From the NCBI GenBank assembly GCA_004296455.1, contig AP018280.1, positions 6,622,794 to 6,686,793 of the forward strand: a DNA stretch of 64,000 nucleotides, read 5' to 3'. The notes under the pieces are model-generated. The model ran no database searches. It saw only the letters and a program-made list of their open reading frames with translations, and had not been told where the DNA came from. Below are positions 9,774-19,150 of this stretch, piece by piece. Both the position numbers and the translations under genes were made by a program. The first letter of the stretch is position 1; each line of letters starts with the position of its first letter. The stretch comes from Calothrix sp. NIES-4101 (GTDB taxonomy: Bacteria > Cyanobacteriota > Cyanobacteriia > Cyanobacteriales > Nostocaceae).

Positions 9774-10233
9774 GCTTTTTAGTATCTCATCTGTAAACTT
9801 ATTTACATGATTTTTTGCTGAATAATAGTGTAATCCCTCTCAGTAATCTGTTGCCTCGGCAACACTACAGATAAGATTATTCTACAGAGGAATTAAACAA
9901 AGAATCTTGCTGGAGAAAATTAATTGGGAAATTAGCAGGTAAATCAGCAAAATCAAACCTGAGGTTGGTATTACCCCGCAAAAGCCTCTCAATTGGTTAC
10001 AGCAATAATTATGGGTCAACACTTTTGTATATTCTTTATATATTTATTTTTGCTCATGTACTTATTGCTGTAGAACAGTTTAAGCAAAGTCAAAATTAAG
10101 ATTTACGATTACCCACTAGCAAAACATAATCTAGCTTTGCCAGTCTATGGAACAACCAAGGATGAAGCTTGGGAAAGAGGGAATTACTTTGCTGATAAGT
10201 AATTCTGGGAACAGTGATAGATGACAGCGAATT
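9774..10233. other. Intergenic stretch
   Basis: 460 bases between two minus-strand genes. No ORF with a ribosome binding site, no repeat and no RNA gene recognised. The promoter of the M16 peptidase must lie at its left end. Confidence 0.4.
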
Positions 10234-10683
10234 TTACGAGTTTGATAATTTCCCGATAACACGAATAAACTCTAAAGGCAAACCATCTGCATCGGCAATA
10301 AAAGTCACCTCATAGATAGTATTACCGATTTGTTGCTGTGTTGGTTCTAAAAGAATCTTCAGTGGTAGTAAGCCATTCTGATCATTTTGGGACACGAATG
10401 CAAAACTTTCCTGTAAAGAAGACAACCAGCTAGGTAAATCGGAAACGAGTTCAGTTAAATCGAATGACAAATGATAATACCCTACATAGTGTTCATCTGC
10501 AAACCCATCAGGTGCAGGTTTTGGTTCGGGTATGTGGATGAGTTCAATTCTGCCGTTTAACCCCTCCATCCAACAAGCCAGGGTATAGCCAGTTGTGAAG
10601 CGTTCGATGACTGTAAAACCCAATTGCTCGTAAAATGCGATCGCACGATGGATATTGGCTGTTCGGATCGAAGCGTGGTGCAT
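10234..10683 (-). CDS. VOC family (glyoxalase-fold) protein
   Basis: 149 residues from the ATG at 10683 (MHHASIRTANIHRAIAFYEQ). The frame is open upstream to 10809, but that part translates to a proline/serine-rich run from a C-rich intergenic repeat and is rejected. The fold is shown by the N-terminal beta-alpha-beta unit HASIRTANIHRAIAFYEQLGF, the central ELIHIPE and YHLSFDL strands, and the terminal DADGLPLEFIRV. The metal-ligand pattern (His at 3, Glu in IELIH, His in YYHLSF, Glu in LEFIRV) is compatible with a glyoxalase I-type or dioxygenase-type centre. Substrate unknown. Confidence 0.8.
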   Translation of the reverse strand: MHHASIRTANIHRAIAFYEQLGFTVIERFTTGYTLACWMEGLNGRIELIHIPEPKPAPDGFADEHYVGYYHLSFDLTELVSDLPSWLSSLQESFAFVSQNDQNGLLPLKILLEPTQQQIGNTIYEVTFIADADGLPLEFIRVIGKLSNS

Positions 10684-10832
10684 AAAATTGGGGAGTTGAG
10701 GATGGGTGGGAGGTGATACGGGGAAAGGACTAGGCGGGGAATAGGGGAGAGTGTACGGGGATAATGAGTAAAACAACCTCGCGCCCTTTGCTACTCGCTC
10801 CTCCCCCACTCTGCCTTATGTCACCACATTCT

Positions 10833-11354
10833 CTACTCAAACAGCCGAAAATATGGATACCTGACAGGGACTCCAGGTTCTTTATCTAAATCAAAATTGA
10901 TTACTTCCCAGCAACTATCCTCAGACGCTTCGGGGCTAAACTCCACTGGTAAGCCATACAGTCGCGCGGATGTCCCCTCCGATTGTCCGGAACGCCAAGG
11001 GGTACTCCGCTCTAAATATCCGCTCATCAACTCCTGATAGCGTCGGGCAATAATAACTCGCGTTGCTCGATAACCTTGAGTATAAAGTTTATCAAGTGCC
11101 TCGTGAATTTCAAACCTAATGCCATCGGGGTGTGTGTGCTGGCGATACCACTCACTATCCCATCTGCGCCAATGTCGTCCCGATTGAAGATGAATTAACT
11201 CTCCTGATTTGGGATTGGCTTCAAATGCTCCATGTCTAGGGCATAAATATGTATCAGTTAGTGTCAGTGCCGGAATAGTTTGGCGGCAGTGGGGACACTG
11301 AATTTCGGGACCGAAGATTGGGTACTGCAAGGCTGAATTCATCATGAAGTGCAT
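10833..11354 (-). CDS. TIGR02652 family cyanobacterial protein
   Basis: 173 residues. The N-terminal part carries CPHC followed after exactly 14 residues by CPRH, the CxxC-x14-CxxH motif that defines the cyanobacteria-only family TIGR02652; length also fits. It may bind zinc or an Fe-S cluster. The rest includes SGRHWRRWDSEWYRQHTHPDG and FEIHEALDKLYTQGYRATRVIIARRYQELM. Function unknown. The ATG at 11354 has other in-frame ATGs at 11345 and 11342. It lies just upstream of the VOC protein on the same strand. Confidence 0.85.
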   Translation of the reverse strand: MHFMMNSALQYPIFGPEIQCPHCRQTIPALTLTDTYLCPRHGAFEANPKSGELIHLQSGRHWRRWDSEWYRQHTHPDGIRFEIHEALDKLYTQGYRATRVIIARRYQELMSGYLERSTPWRSGQSEGTSARLYGLPVEFSPEASEDSCWEVINFDLDKEPGVPVRYPYFRLFE

Positions 11355-11824
11355 TTAAACATATCTTTTAATAAAACATCAGTAAAATAGTTACATTTTA
11401 CACTTTTTATTTTCAACTTTTGATAAATTGCATTAGTTTAACTACTGATTAAGGTCTTCACGACAACATTTTATGATTTTTTAAGTTATCGAAATTTATC
11501 TCATGTACAAAAGTTGATATTAGTTGCGAATTGATAGATTTTTGTAAAGTGGGATTTCCAGATTGTTGATTTTTAGTTGGGGATTTTTAGTTTAAAGTTT
11601 CCCCACAAAAAAGTAAATTTATTACTCATAAATATTTCTCATGATGAGAAAAACTACGTTAGCAAAACAGTGTTTTGTAGTAACTCTGATTTAGCAGTGG
11701 ATATATCGAGTTTACATTTCATTATTCAGGCTTGGCTGTTGTTGTCATGATATTCTGGTTTTGCAACTAAACTACGCAAATTGATTTATTTAACTATTCT
11801 TGGGTTCTACACTCATATTCTATC
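11355..11824. other. Divergent intergenic region, AT-rich
   Basis: 470 bases between divergent genes (TIGR02652 protein on minus, gamma carbonic anhydrase on plus). It must contain both promoters. I see no specific operator, repeat or small gene. Confidence 0.4.
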
Positions 11825-12349
11825 GTGTCTACATCTTCCTATTGGTCGCCTTGCGACATTTCTCAAGCTGCTTTTGTGGCAGATAGCGCTGATTTAATTG
11901 GTTCTGTAAAGATTTCTCCAGGTGTCAGCATTTGGTATGGTGCAGTTGTACGTGGGGATGTCGAAAAAATTGAAATTGGTGAATGTACTAATATCCAAGA
12001 TGGTGCAATTTTACATGGTGACCCTGGTAAGCCGACAATCTTAGAAGATTACGTTACTATCGGGCATCGTGCCGTTATCCATTCAGCACATATCGAACGC
12101 GGTTGCTTGATTGGTATTGGTGCAATTGTTTTAGATGGGGTACGAGTGGGGAGCGGCAGTATTATTGGTGCTGGAGCTGTTGTCACCAAAGATGTACCAC
12201 CCCTATCGCTAGTTATGGGCATTCCAGCTAAAGTGGTACGCCAAGTTTCCTTGGAAGAAGCCACAGAATTAATTGAACATGCCAAACGCTACCAAAAATT
12301 AGGTTTAGTTCATGCTGGTAAAGGCTCAGATTTGGGATTTGCGGAGTGA
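11825..12349 (+). CDS. Gamma-carbonic-anhydrase-family protein
   Basis: 174 residues, left-handed beta-helix trimer family of gamma carbonic anhydrases (YrdA/PaaY-like). Hexapeptide repeats run from about residue 20 to 135 (LIGSVKISPGVSIWYGAVVRGD, IGECTNIQDGAILHGD, TIGHRAVIHSAHI, LIGIGAIVLDGVRVGSGSIIGAGAVV). The three zinc histidines fall in LHGD, IGHRAVIH and IHSAH. A C-terminal helix (EEATELIEHAKRYQKLG) packs on the outside. The protein may hydrate CO2, but many members show no activity; it is not the CcmM fusion because no RbcS-like repeats follow. Start is GTG at 11825; no in-frame ATG gives a complete domain. Confidence 0.85.
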   Translation: MSTSSYWSPCDISQAAFVADSADLIGSVKISPGVSIWYGAVVRGDVEKIEIGECTNIQDGAILHGDPGKPTILEDYVTIGHRAVIHSAHIERGCLIGIGAIVLDGVRVGSGSIIGAGAVVTKDVPPLSLVMGIPAKVVRQVSLEEATELIEHAKRYQKLGLVHAGKGSDLGFAE

Positions 12350-12523
12350 TTTAGGTTGGATTGGGAAGCTTTTGATTCTTCATAGCTCCTTTCCCACAGC
12401 TTTATTTACAAAATTGTAAACATTCTTTACAAAAAAGCTTGGAAAAAATCACCACTTTAGCTAAAAATAAAATGAGAAGAATTGACAAAACTTAAATCTT
12501 TACTTAACAGAGGGGTTCTTGAT

Positions 12524-12649
12524 ATGGATATTGATTTTCGCGTGGCGATTGTGCTAGCTCCAATTGCAGTAGCTGCTGGTTGGGCTGTATTCAACATTGG
12601 TGCGGCTGCATTACGCCAAGCTCAAGGTTTTTTAAACAGAGACGCTTAA
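12524..12649 (+). CDS. psbY: Photosystem II protein Y
   Basis: A 41-residue ORF with a strong Shine-Dalgarno (AGAGGGG) nine bases before the ATG. It encodes [20 protein letters not shown], then [20 protein letters not shown] and a last alanine: a single membrane helix with the [10 protein letters not shown] core and a basic C-terminal tail, the pattern of PsbY. PsbY is a peripheral small subunit of photosystem II near cytochrome b559 in the thylakoid membrane. It has its own terminator. Confidence 0.93.
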   Translation: MDIDFRVAIVLAPIAVAAGWAVFNIGAAALRQAQGFLNRDA

Positions 12650-12687
12650 ACCCAAATTTAGAACGCTAAATTATTAATCAAAATTTA

Positions 12688-12725
12688 ACCGACTGTTTAC
12701 TTGTAAGAGAAACAGTCGGTTTTAT
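12688..12725 (+). terminator. Rho-independent terminator of psbY
   Basis: ACCGACTGTTT and AAACAGTCGGT form a perfect 11-bp stem with an 11-nt loop, followed by TTTATT. It lies 38 bases after the psbY stop. Confidence 0.88.
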
Positions 12726-12779
12726 TCTGTGATTGTTTTTACAGGAAAATTGCCCAATTCCCACTCCTCCTTGCCAACT

Positions 12780-14144
12780 ATGAATATTGAGTCAATTCTC
12801 CAGCCCTTTCAACGCTTCGGTGTGCATTTAGGTTGCGATCGCATTTACAAACTGTTACAAAATCTTGGGAATCCCCACCTTCAAGTACCGATAATTCACG
12901 TGGCTGGTACAAATGGTAAGGGTTCAGTATGTGCTTATCTTTCATCTGTGCTTACAGAAGCGGGCTATCGTACTGGACGTTATACTTCACCTCATTTAGT
13001 CGATTGGACGGAACGTATCAGCCTGAATGAGAAGCAAGTTACGAAGGAAGTATTTTGTCAATTATTATTGCAAGTGCAACAGGCAATTGAACCCAATGAA
13101 GAATCACCGACACAATTTGAAGTAATTACCGCCGCCGCTTGGTTATATTTTGCCCAACAAAAGGCTGATATCGCTGTCATAGAAGTGGGCTTGGGAGGAC
13201 GTTTAGATGCCACTAACGTTTGCCCACAGCCTTTAGTATCAGTGATTACGTCAATTAGTCGCGAACATTGGCAACAGCTTGGTTCTACCGTCACCAAGAT
13301 TGCTGGAGAGAAAGCCGGAATTGTCAAAGCGGGGTGTCCTGTGGTGATGGGACAATTACCACCGGATGCTGAACAAGTCGTACTTGCCAGAGCTACAGAA
13401 CTGGATTGTCAAATTTTGAAACCAGAAGTGTCTAAAAAAATTGATAATTTAGTTGATAATTTAATGCCAATGGCAGAATATCAATCAATTTTTCGCCCAG
13501 AAAAAACAATTAAATATCCCTTGGCGTTAGCAGGACAAATTCAGTTAGCCAATTCAGCTTTGGCGCTAGCAACTTTAGAAAGTTTACAGCATCAGGGCTG
13601 GAATCAACTAACAGAAACAGTCATTATCAATGGTATGGGTAAAACTAAATGGTGGGGGAGAATGCAATGGGTTAATTGGAAAAATAAAGATATTCATCAA
13701 GATATTAATCAAGAAAAAACCTATAAATTATTACTTGATGGTGCCCATAATCCGGCGGCGGCAAAAGTGCTGAGAAAATATGTAGATTCGCTGAATATCC
13801 AATCAGTTAGTTGGGTAATGGGAATGTTATCAACAAAGGAGCATGACAAGGTATTTGCAGAATTGCTAAGAGATGGCGATCGCTTATATATATTACCTGT
13901 TCCAGATCACAGTACAGCGACACCTGAAGAGTTGGCAATTTTGGCGCAAAAAATCTGTCCAAGTTTAAGTTTTTGTCAAATATATTCTAACTTAAGTTTA
14001 GCAATGGAGGCTGCCTTTTCTGTGCCAGATTTGGATTATTTTATCTCAGATAATGCAAATTTAAATCAGCCGAAGGATTTAGTAGTTTTGTGTGGATCAC
14101 TATATTTAATTGGTCATTTTTTAGGAAGTTTCAATTACAGTTAA
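12780..14144 (+). CDS. folC: Folylpolyglutamate/dihydrofolate synthase
   Basis: 454 residues, Mur-ligase-like enzyme of folate metabolism that adds glutamate to dihydropteroate or tetrahydrofolate with ATP. The P-loop is HVAGTNGKGSV (about residue 40); the omega-loop and SPHL motif follow (TGRYTSPHLVDWTERI); FEVITAAAWLYFAQ and VIEVGLGGRLDATN give the magnesium and catalytic signatures; LLLDGAHNPAAA is the C-terminal FolC motif, and the linker contains HxxxLG-like SISREHWQQLGSTV. The ATG at 12780 was chosen; an in-frame GTG at 12729 lies directly after the psbY terminator and would add 17 atypical residues. The DegT-type gene starts 17 bases after its stop. Confidence 0.93.
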   Translation: MNIESILQPFQRFGVHLGCDRIYKLLQNLGNPHLQVPIIHVAGTNGKGSVCAYLSSVLTEAGYRTGRYTSPHLVDWTERISLNEKQVTKEVFCQLLLQVQQAIEPNEESPTQFEVITAAAWLYFAQQKADIAVIEVGLGGRLDATNVCPQPLVSVITSISREHWQQLGSTVTKIAGEKAGIVKAGCPVVMGQLPPDAEQVVLARATELDCQILKPEVSKKIDNLVDNLMPMAEYQSIFRPEKTIKYPLALAGQIQLANSALALATLESLQHQGWNQLTETVIINGMGKTKWWGRMQWVNWKNKDIHQDINQEKTYKLLLDGAHNPAAAKVLRKYVDSLNIQSVSWVMGMLSTKEHDKVFAELLRDGDRLYILPVPDHSTATPEELAILAQKICPSLSFCQIYSNLSLAMEAAFSVPDLDYFISDNANLNQPKDLVVLCGSLYLIGHFLGSFNYS

Positions 14145-14161
14145 TAAATTGGTTGCAAACA

Positions 14162-15415
14162 ATGATGAATGCCACAATCCCCAATCGAAACCAAATTTAT
14201 CCTCGACTACAACTAGATATTAGTTTCCAGGACTTAATCACTAGTATTATATCTTTTTCTCGAAGTTTGGATATCAATGAGAGTCTGACTAGAATTACCT
14301 CTTTTTTCCCAGAAGATAAAGCAATTGTAGTTACATTTTCTGTGAGAACTGCATTTGATTTACTATTACAATCATTAAAATTTCCTTCTGAATCGGAAGT
14401 ATTAATGAGTGCAATCAATATTAAAAATATGGTGGAAATTATTAAACTTAATGGGTTAATTCCGGTTCCTGTTGATATTTCCCTGGAAGGTTGTGAACCA
14501 TCATTAGAATTATTAGAGAAGCTGGTTTCTCAAAAAACAAAAATTCTCCTGATTGCCCATTTATTTGGTACTATTATTGATTTGCAACCCTATGTAGAAT
14601 TTTGCCAAAAATATAATTTGATTCTGATTGAGGATTGCGCTCAAGCATTTGCAGGAAAGAAATACTATGGACACCCGCAAGCAGATGTGAGTTTTTTTAG
14701 TTTTGGGGCGATAAAATCATCTACTGCTTTGGGTGGAGGAGTGGCAGTATTCAAAGATAGAAAGCAAGCTGAGAAAATAGAATATTTGCAGCAGCAGTAT
14801 CCACGGAAGAGTGAGTTATGGTTTTTTGTGCGAGTTGGGAAATTTATATTACTAAAAACACTCTCAATCCCTGTGATTTATTACCTGTTACTTCAGATAT
14901 TACAGATATTCAAAAAAGATTTAGATGCAACAATTAATGCGACAACACGAGGTTTTTCTCAAGGGAATTTACTTACTAAATTACGTTATCAACCTCCCCA
15001 TCATTTAATCTGGTTTCTTGCATATAGATTGAGTAGATGTGACAATTTTTCGGCTCGCATTCAAACTGCTGAATATTTTCTTGCCATCATCAAAAAAAAT
15101 ATCAAAAATATGAAAATTCCTGGAATTGACGCAAGTTACCATTCTTATTGGTTATTTCCAATTCTCGTCGCCAATCCCGAATCTCTGATGGTAAAATTGC
15201 GATCGCATAATTTTGATGTCACTAGAGGAACTACTAGTTTGACAGTTCCAGAAGCTTCGGCACATCAATGTAGCCATTTGCAAATTGACAATGCTCAGTA
15301 TTTGATGAAACATGTTCTCTTTTTACCAATATCTCATCAAGTTCCTACCACGGAGCTAGAGCGATTAGCGAATGTATTAGCTAGGGAATTAAATACAGAT
15401 GATACCAATTTGTAA
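14162..15415 (+). CDS. DegT/DnrJ/EryC1-type PLP aminotransferase
   Basis: 417 residues, fold type I PLP enzyme of the sugar aminotransferase (DegT/DnrJ/EryC1/StrS) family. VVTFSVRTAFDLLLQSL corresponds to the N-terminal cofactor loop, ILIAHLFGTIIDLQPYVEFC and IEDCAQAFAGKKYYG contain the cofactor-contacting Asp, and SFFSFGAIKSSTALGGG carries the Schiff-base lysine. It probably aminates a keto sugar or similar ketone; the substrate is unknown. The segment around FVRVGKFILLKTLSIPVIYYLLLQIL (about 225-250) is unusually hydrophobic and may touch the membrane. The tandem ATGs at 14162/14165 are the likely start, 17 bases from the folC stop. Confidence 0.8.
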   Translation: MMNATIPNRNQIYPRLQLDISFQDLITSIISFSRSLDINESLTRITSFFPEDKAIVVTFSVRTAFDLLLQSLKFPSESEVLMSAINIKNMVEIIKLNGLIPVPVDISLEGCEPSLELLEKLVSQKTKILLIAHLFGTIIDLQPYVEFCQKYNLILIEDCAQAFAGKKYYGHPQADVSFFSFGAIKSSTALGGGVAVFKDRKQAEKIEYLQQQYPRKSELWFFVRVGKFILLKTLSIPVIYYLLLQILQIFKKDLDATINATTRGFSQGNLLTKLRYQPPHHLIWFLAYRLSRCDNFSARIQTAEYFLAIIKKNIKNMKIPGIDASYHSYWLFPILVANPESLMVKLRSHNFDVTRGTTSLTVPEASAHQCSHLQIDNAQYLMKHVLFLPISHQVPTTELERLANVLARELNTDDTNL

Positions 15416-15444
15416 TTCGTAATCAACAACTAACTATCATCAAA

Positions 15445-15705
15445 TTACCACTTCAAAAATGCCGCATCAATTCCGGCTTCACGGCGAATTTTACTATCCT
15501 TCTCAAACCAGGCTATAACTTGTTGGGCAGTTAAATCTTCGAGATTAACATCATACTCTTCCGCTATATGAGTTAATACTCGCAAAGAGGAAATAGTTAT
15601 TCTTGTGAGAAATTTCTCAGGAGATGAAAGCAATGCCGCATCAACTTTTGCTGACTCTTCTGCTGTTAAAAATTGTGTTCCTGGTTGTTGCGGTGGCAAG
15701 TCCAT
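15445..15705 (-). CDS. Small conserved protein of unknown function
   Basis: 86 residues from the ATG at 15705; a GTG two codons upstream is possible. It is acidic and helical: FLTAEESAKVDAALLSSPEKF, then RITISSLRVLTHIAEEY and LTAQQVIAWFEKDSKIRREAG, ending in AAFLKW. No cysteine pair, membrane segment or catalytic motif. I recognise it only as resembling small conserved cyanobacterial proteins. It is convergent with the DegT-type gene. Confidence 0.65.
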   Translation of the reverse strand: MDLPPQQPGTQFLTAEESAKVDAALLSSPEKFLTRITISSLRVLTHIAEEYDVNLEDLTAQQVIAWFEKDSKIRREAGIDAAFLKW

Positions 15706-15890
15706 AATCACTTAAGATAAATACTTAGTAAATGAAAATTTGCAGATGATTGACGAACCAATCAAGACTATCAAGTATAGCCAATCCGTAACAGCTATGA
15801 CTAATTAATCTGTCACCATAACCTAAACTGAAATTTAGTCAAGAAACTTAATAATTAATTTTCCTGTTTTCGTAACATTACAATCAAACC

Positions 15891-16553
15891 CTAGCGGGAA
15901 CGCACTAAATAGCCACAACGGTGTTCACCATTAATCATCCAATGGGTACGTTCTACCGTACAATCGGGCAAAACAGCAGCAAACATTTCCAATTCGTGTC
16001 CGCAAACACTAGGGAAAGACTCTGCCACATTAGATATTGCACAATTATGCTCGGCGATGATAAACCGACGCTCGCGTAAATCCCCCTCACCCACTTCGAC
16101 TGGGTGACATTCCGTCATATATCCTTCAGCTTTTCGCAATTCCACCAGCACAGCTAAGCGTTGGACAAGGGAACCATCACCAACCCGATCGCGATATTCT
16201 AGAGCTTTACGCTCCCATTGCTTTTGCAATATTGTTCCTACCTGTTCGCGTCCCACTGTTTCCGTTAAGGTGTCCAACAGCGATACCGCAAAATTCCCAT
16301 AGCCTTGCCTTGGTTGTAAGCGATCGCGTCCTAACTGGCTTAACTTATATATTAGCTGTGGACGACCCATCCCAGTCTGTACTGATGACGAATTGACAAT
16401 CAGTTCCTCCGCCTCCAAATCTTTGAGATGGCGACGAATCGCTTGGGGGCTAATTTCTAGCGTTTCGGCTAACTCTAGAGCCGATGCTTGTCCATGTTTC
16501 AAAAGATATTCTAAAATATCTTCCTTCGTTGAGGTCTGCTGCGTCGTTTGCAT
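15891..16553 (-). CDS. sufR: SufR, iron-sulfur repressor of the suf genes
   Basis: 220 residues. A DeoR/MarR-like winged helix-turn-helix lies at about 9-65 (ILEYLLKHGQASALELAETL, SPQAIRRHLKDLEAE). The C-terminal part has four cysteines at 171, 184, 198 and 213 with spacing C-x12-C-x13-C-x14-C, the signature of SufR. In cyanobacteria SufR carries Fe-S clusters and represses sufBCDS and its own gene when clusters are plentiful. It is divergent from sufB, and two CAAC-N6-GTTG palindromes lie between. Start ATG at 16553. Confidence 0.96.
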   Translation of the reverse strand: MQTTQQTSTKEDILEYLLKHGQASALELAETLEISPQAIRRHLKDLEAEELIVNSSSVQTGMGRPQLIYKLSQLGRDRLQPRQGYGNFAVSLLDTLTETVGREQVGTILQKQWERKALEYRDRVGDGSLVQRLAVLVELRKAEGYMTECHPVEVGEGDLRERRFIIAEHNCAISNVAESFPSVCGHELEMFAAVLPDCTVERTHWMINGEHRCGYLVRSR

Positions 16554-16602
16554 CTTCGCCCCAAATAATTTTCAAAAATAACTGCGGAAAAATTGACTTT
16601 GA

Positions 16603-16616
16603 CAACAATATTGTTG
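16603..16616. promoter_or_regulatory. SufR operator 1
   Basis: CAAC-AATATT-GTTG within the perfect 16-bp palindrome ACAACAATATTGTTGT, 50 bases upstream of the sufR start. It equals the CAAC-N6-GTTG SufR operator described in Synechocystis. Confidence 0.85.
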
Positions 16617-16647
16617 TTAATCTAGCGTAAAATAAAGATAACTTAAA

Positions 16648-16661
16648 CAACACATCTGTTG
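16648..16661. promoter_or_regulatory. SufR operator 2
   Basis: CAAC-ACATCT-GTTG, second operator in the sufR-sufB intergenic region. Centres of the two sites are 45 bp apart, about four helical turns, so two repressors would sit on the same DNA face. Confidence 0.85.
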
Positions 16662-16794
16662 TTTTATTGCCTAAAACTATTCTAACAGCCGTTTGCACGG
16701 TTTGAAATTACTGTAACAATTGGCGAGAAGCGCCTCAAAAGCCTGTCTCCCATTCTTAAAGAGAATCCTAAAGAGAGAACGCGAGAAACCACTG

Positions 16795-18234
16795 ATGAGT
16801 TCTACAGTTAAAACCCTAGTCAATCAACCTTACAAGTACGGCTTTGTCACCGACATCGAGGCTGATACTATACCTCGTGGGTTAAGCGAAGATATTGTTC
16901 GTCTCATCTCCGCTAAAAAAAACGAGCCGGAATTTATGCTGGAGTTTCGCCTGCGGGCATATCGCCACTGGCTAAAAATGACCGAGCCAGATTGGTCTGG
17001 TTTAAATTATCCGGCGATCGACTATCAAAATATTATCTATTACTCTGCCCCTAAGCAAAGTAAGAAAAAATTAAACAGCTTGGATGAAGTCGATCCGACT
17101 TTACTAGAAACCTTTGAGAAGCTGGGTATTCCCCTCACCGAGCAGAAGCGACTCGCTAATGTTGCAGTGGATGCTATTTTTGATAGCGTTTCCGTCGCTA
17201 CCACCTTCAAGGAGAAGCTAGCTAAGGATGGTGTAATTTTCTGCTCGATTTCCGAAGCTCTTCAAGAACATCCAGAATTGATTGAGAAGTATTTGGGTAG
17301 TGTTGTTCCCATTGCTGACAACTACTTTGCGGCTTTAAATGCTGCTGTATTTAGCGATGGTTCATTTGTGTATATTCCCAAGGGTGTCAAGTGCCCTATG
17401 GAACTATCTACTTATTTCCGGATTAATAACGGTGATACTGGACAATTCGAGCGGACTTTAATTGTTGCCGAAGAAGGTAGCTATGTTTCCTACCTAGAAG
17501 GTTGTACAGCGCCAATGTATGACAGCAACCAGCTACATGCTGCGGTTGTGGAACTTGTTGCCTTAGATAATGCTGAAATTAAATACTCTACGGTGCAAAA
17601 TTGGTACGCGGGAGATGCCAACGGTAAGGGTGGTATTTACAATTTTGTGACTAAACGTGGTTTGTGTCAGGGTGTCAATTCTAAAATTTCCTGGACGCAG
17701 GTAGAAACTGGTTCGGCAATTACTTGGAAGTATCCTAGCTGTGTTTTAGTTGGTGACAATTCCGTAGGCGAATTTTACTCGGTGGCGCTAACTAATAATA
17801 TGCAGCAAGCGGACACCGGCACAAAAATGATTCACGTTGGCAAGAATACCCGCAGTACGATTATTTCTAAGGGTATTTCCGCAGGCAAATCTAGCAATAG
17901 CTACCGTGGTTTGGTGAAGGTAAATCCGACGGCAAAGGGCGCTAGAAACTATTCACAATGCGACTCAATGCTAATTGGGGACAATGCCCATGCGAATACA
18001 TTCCCTTATATTCAGGTGCAAAATAATACTGCAAAAGTAGAACACGAAGCTTCGACATCGAAAATAGGGGAAGACCAATTATTTTACTTTAGCCAACGGG
18101 GTATTTCCGCCGAAGATGCCGTATCAATGATGATTAGCGGTTTCTGTAAGGATGTATTCAACCAGTTACCGATGGAGTTTGCTGTTGAGGCTGATAAGTT
18201 ATTGAGCTTGAAACTTGAAGGTAGTGTTGGCTAG
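16795..18234 (+). CDS. sufB: SufB, Fe-S cluster assembly scaffold
   Basis: 479 residues from the ATG at 16795 ([13 protein letters not shown]). The frame is open upstream to 16720, but that part is unrelated to SufB. SufB forms the SufBC2D scaffold complex in the cytoplasm on which Fe-S clusters are built. Visible features: [38 protein letters not shown], a parallel beta-helix core with [20 protein letters not shown], the conserved NFVTKRGLC, and [25 protein letters not shown] and [11 protein letters not shown] near the C-terminus. First gene of the suf cluster; SufR operators lie 134-192 bases upstream. Confidence 0.97.
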   Translation: MSSTVKTLVNQPYKYGFVTDIEADTIPRGLSEDIVRLISAKKNEPEFMLEFRLRAYRHWLKMTEPDWSGLNYPAIDYQNIIYYSAPKQSKKKLNSLDEVDPTLLETFEKLGIPLTEQKRLANVAVDAIFDSVSVATTFKEKLAKDGVIFCSISEALQEHPELIEKYLGSVVPIADNYFAALNAAVFSDGSFVYIPKGVKCPMELSTYFRINNGDTGQFERTLIVAEEGSYVSYLEGCTAPMYDSNQLHAAVVELVALDNAEIKYSTVQNWYAGDANGKGGIYNFVTKRGLCQGVNSKISWTQVETGSAITWKYPSCVLVGDNSVGEFYSVALTNNMQQADTGTKMIHVGKNTRSTIISKGISAGKSSNSYRGLVKVNPTAKGARNYSQCDSMLIGDNAHANTFPYIQVQNNTAKVEHEASTSKIGEDQLFYFSQRGISAEDAVSMMISGFCKDVFNQLPMEFAVEADKLLSLKLEGSVG

Positions 18235-18356
18235 AAGTTTGCCTGCCCCAAATCACCGAGTCGCACAGTTTTTCTGAGTCTCTAAGCCTGAAACAAAGCT
18301 TTTTTGGCAAGAACTGGAAAGCGAAGAAAGTACAGAAAGAAGAAAGAAAAAGAAAG

Positions 18357-19145
18357 ATGATTATTGAAAATAGTGAAGTATTGCTGTCGGTGCGTGATTT
18401 GACAGCTAGTGTTGAGGGAACGCCAATTTTAAAAGGATTGAATCTTGAAGTCAAAGCCGGCGAGATTCATGCGATTATGGGGCCTAATGGTTCGGGTAAA
18501 AGTACTTTCTCTAAGGTTTTGGCTGGACATCCGGCTTATGAAGTGACTGGTGGTGAGGTAATTTTCCAAGGGCAGAATTTATTGGAGATGTCGGCAGAAG
18601 ATAGAGCCAGAAGTGGCGTATTTTTGGCTTTTCAGTATCCTTTGGAAATTCCTGGGGTAAGCAATTTAGACTTTTTGCGGGTTGCCTATAACTCGAAGCG
18701 GAAAGCGCAAGGTTTGGAGGAGTTGGAACCTTTTGATTTTGAGGATTTGGTTTACGAAAAGCTAGATGTGGTGAAAATGGACTCAGCTTTTTTAAACCGT
18801 AGTGTGAATGAAGGTTTTTCGGGTGGCGAGAAAAAGCGGAATGAAATTCTGCAAATGGCTTTACTAGAACCGAAAGTGGCAATTTTGGATGAGACGGATT
18901 CGGGTTTGGATATTGACGCACTGAAAATTGTTGCAGGTGGTGTCAATCAGTTGGCAAATCCTCAAAATGCCACAATTATGATTACCCACTATCAGCGTTT
19001 GCTGAATTATATTGTCCCTGACTATGTTCATGTTATGGCACGTGGACGCATCCTCAGTTCTGGCGGTAAGGAATTAGCCCTAGAGTTGGAAGAACGTGGT
19101 TATGACTGGATTTTGGAACAATTTGCTGAAACTGTGGGAGTTTAG
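18357..19145 (+). CDS. sufC: SufC, Fe-S assembly ATPase
   Basis: 262 residues, ABC-type ATPase that drives conformational change of the SufBCD scaffold. Walker A is [10 protein letters not shown], the Q-loop lies in [13 protein letters not shown], the signature is [12 protein letters not shown], Walker B is [12 protein letters not shown], and the H-loop is MITHYQRLL. No membrane part, as for all SufC proteins. A purine-rich run (AGAAAGAAAAAGAAAG) directly precedes the ATG at 18357 and supplies the ribosome binding site. 122 bases after sufB. Confidence 0.97.
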   Translation: MIIENSEVLLSVRDLTASVEGTPILKGLNLEVKAGEIHAIMGPNGSGKSTFSKVLAGHPAYEVTGGEVIFQGQNLLEMSAEDRARSGVFLAFQYPLEIPGVSNLDFLRVAYNSKRKAQGLEELEPFDFEDLVYEKLDVVKMDSAFLNRSVNEGFSGGEKKRNEILQMALLEPKVAILDETDSGLDIDALKIVAGGVNQLANPQNATIMITHYQRLLNYIVPDYVHVMARGRILSSGGKELALELEERGYDWILEQFAETVGV

Positions 19146-19150
19146 TTGTT

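Noticed and set aside
16720-16794. N-terminal extension of SufB
   Set aside because: The 25 extra residues are basic and unlike any SufB N-terminus; the ATG at 16795 gives the family start.
18511-18921. 136-codon minus-strand ORF
   Set aside because: It lies entirely inside sufC on the opposite strand and its product is low-complexity proline/serine-rich; it is a shadow.
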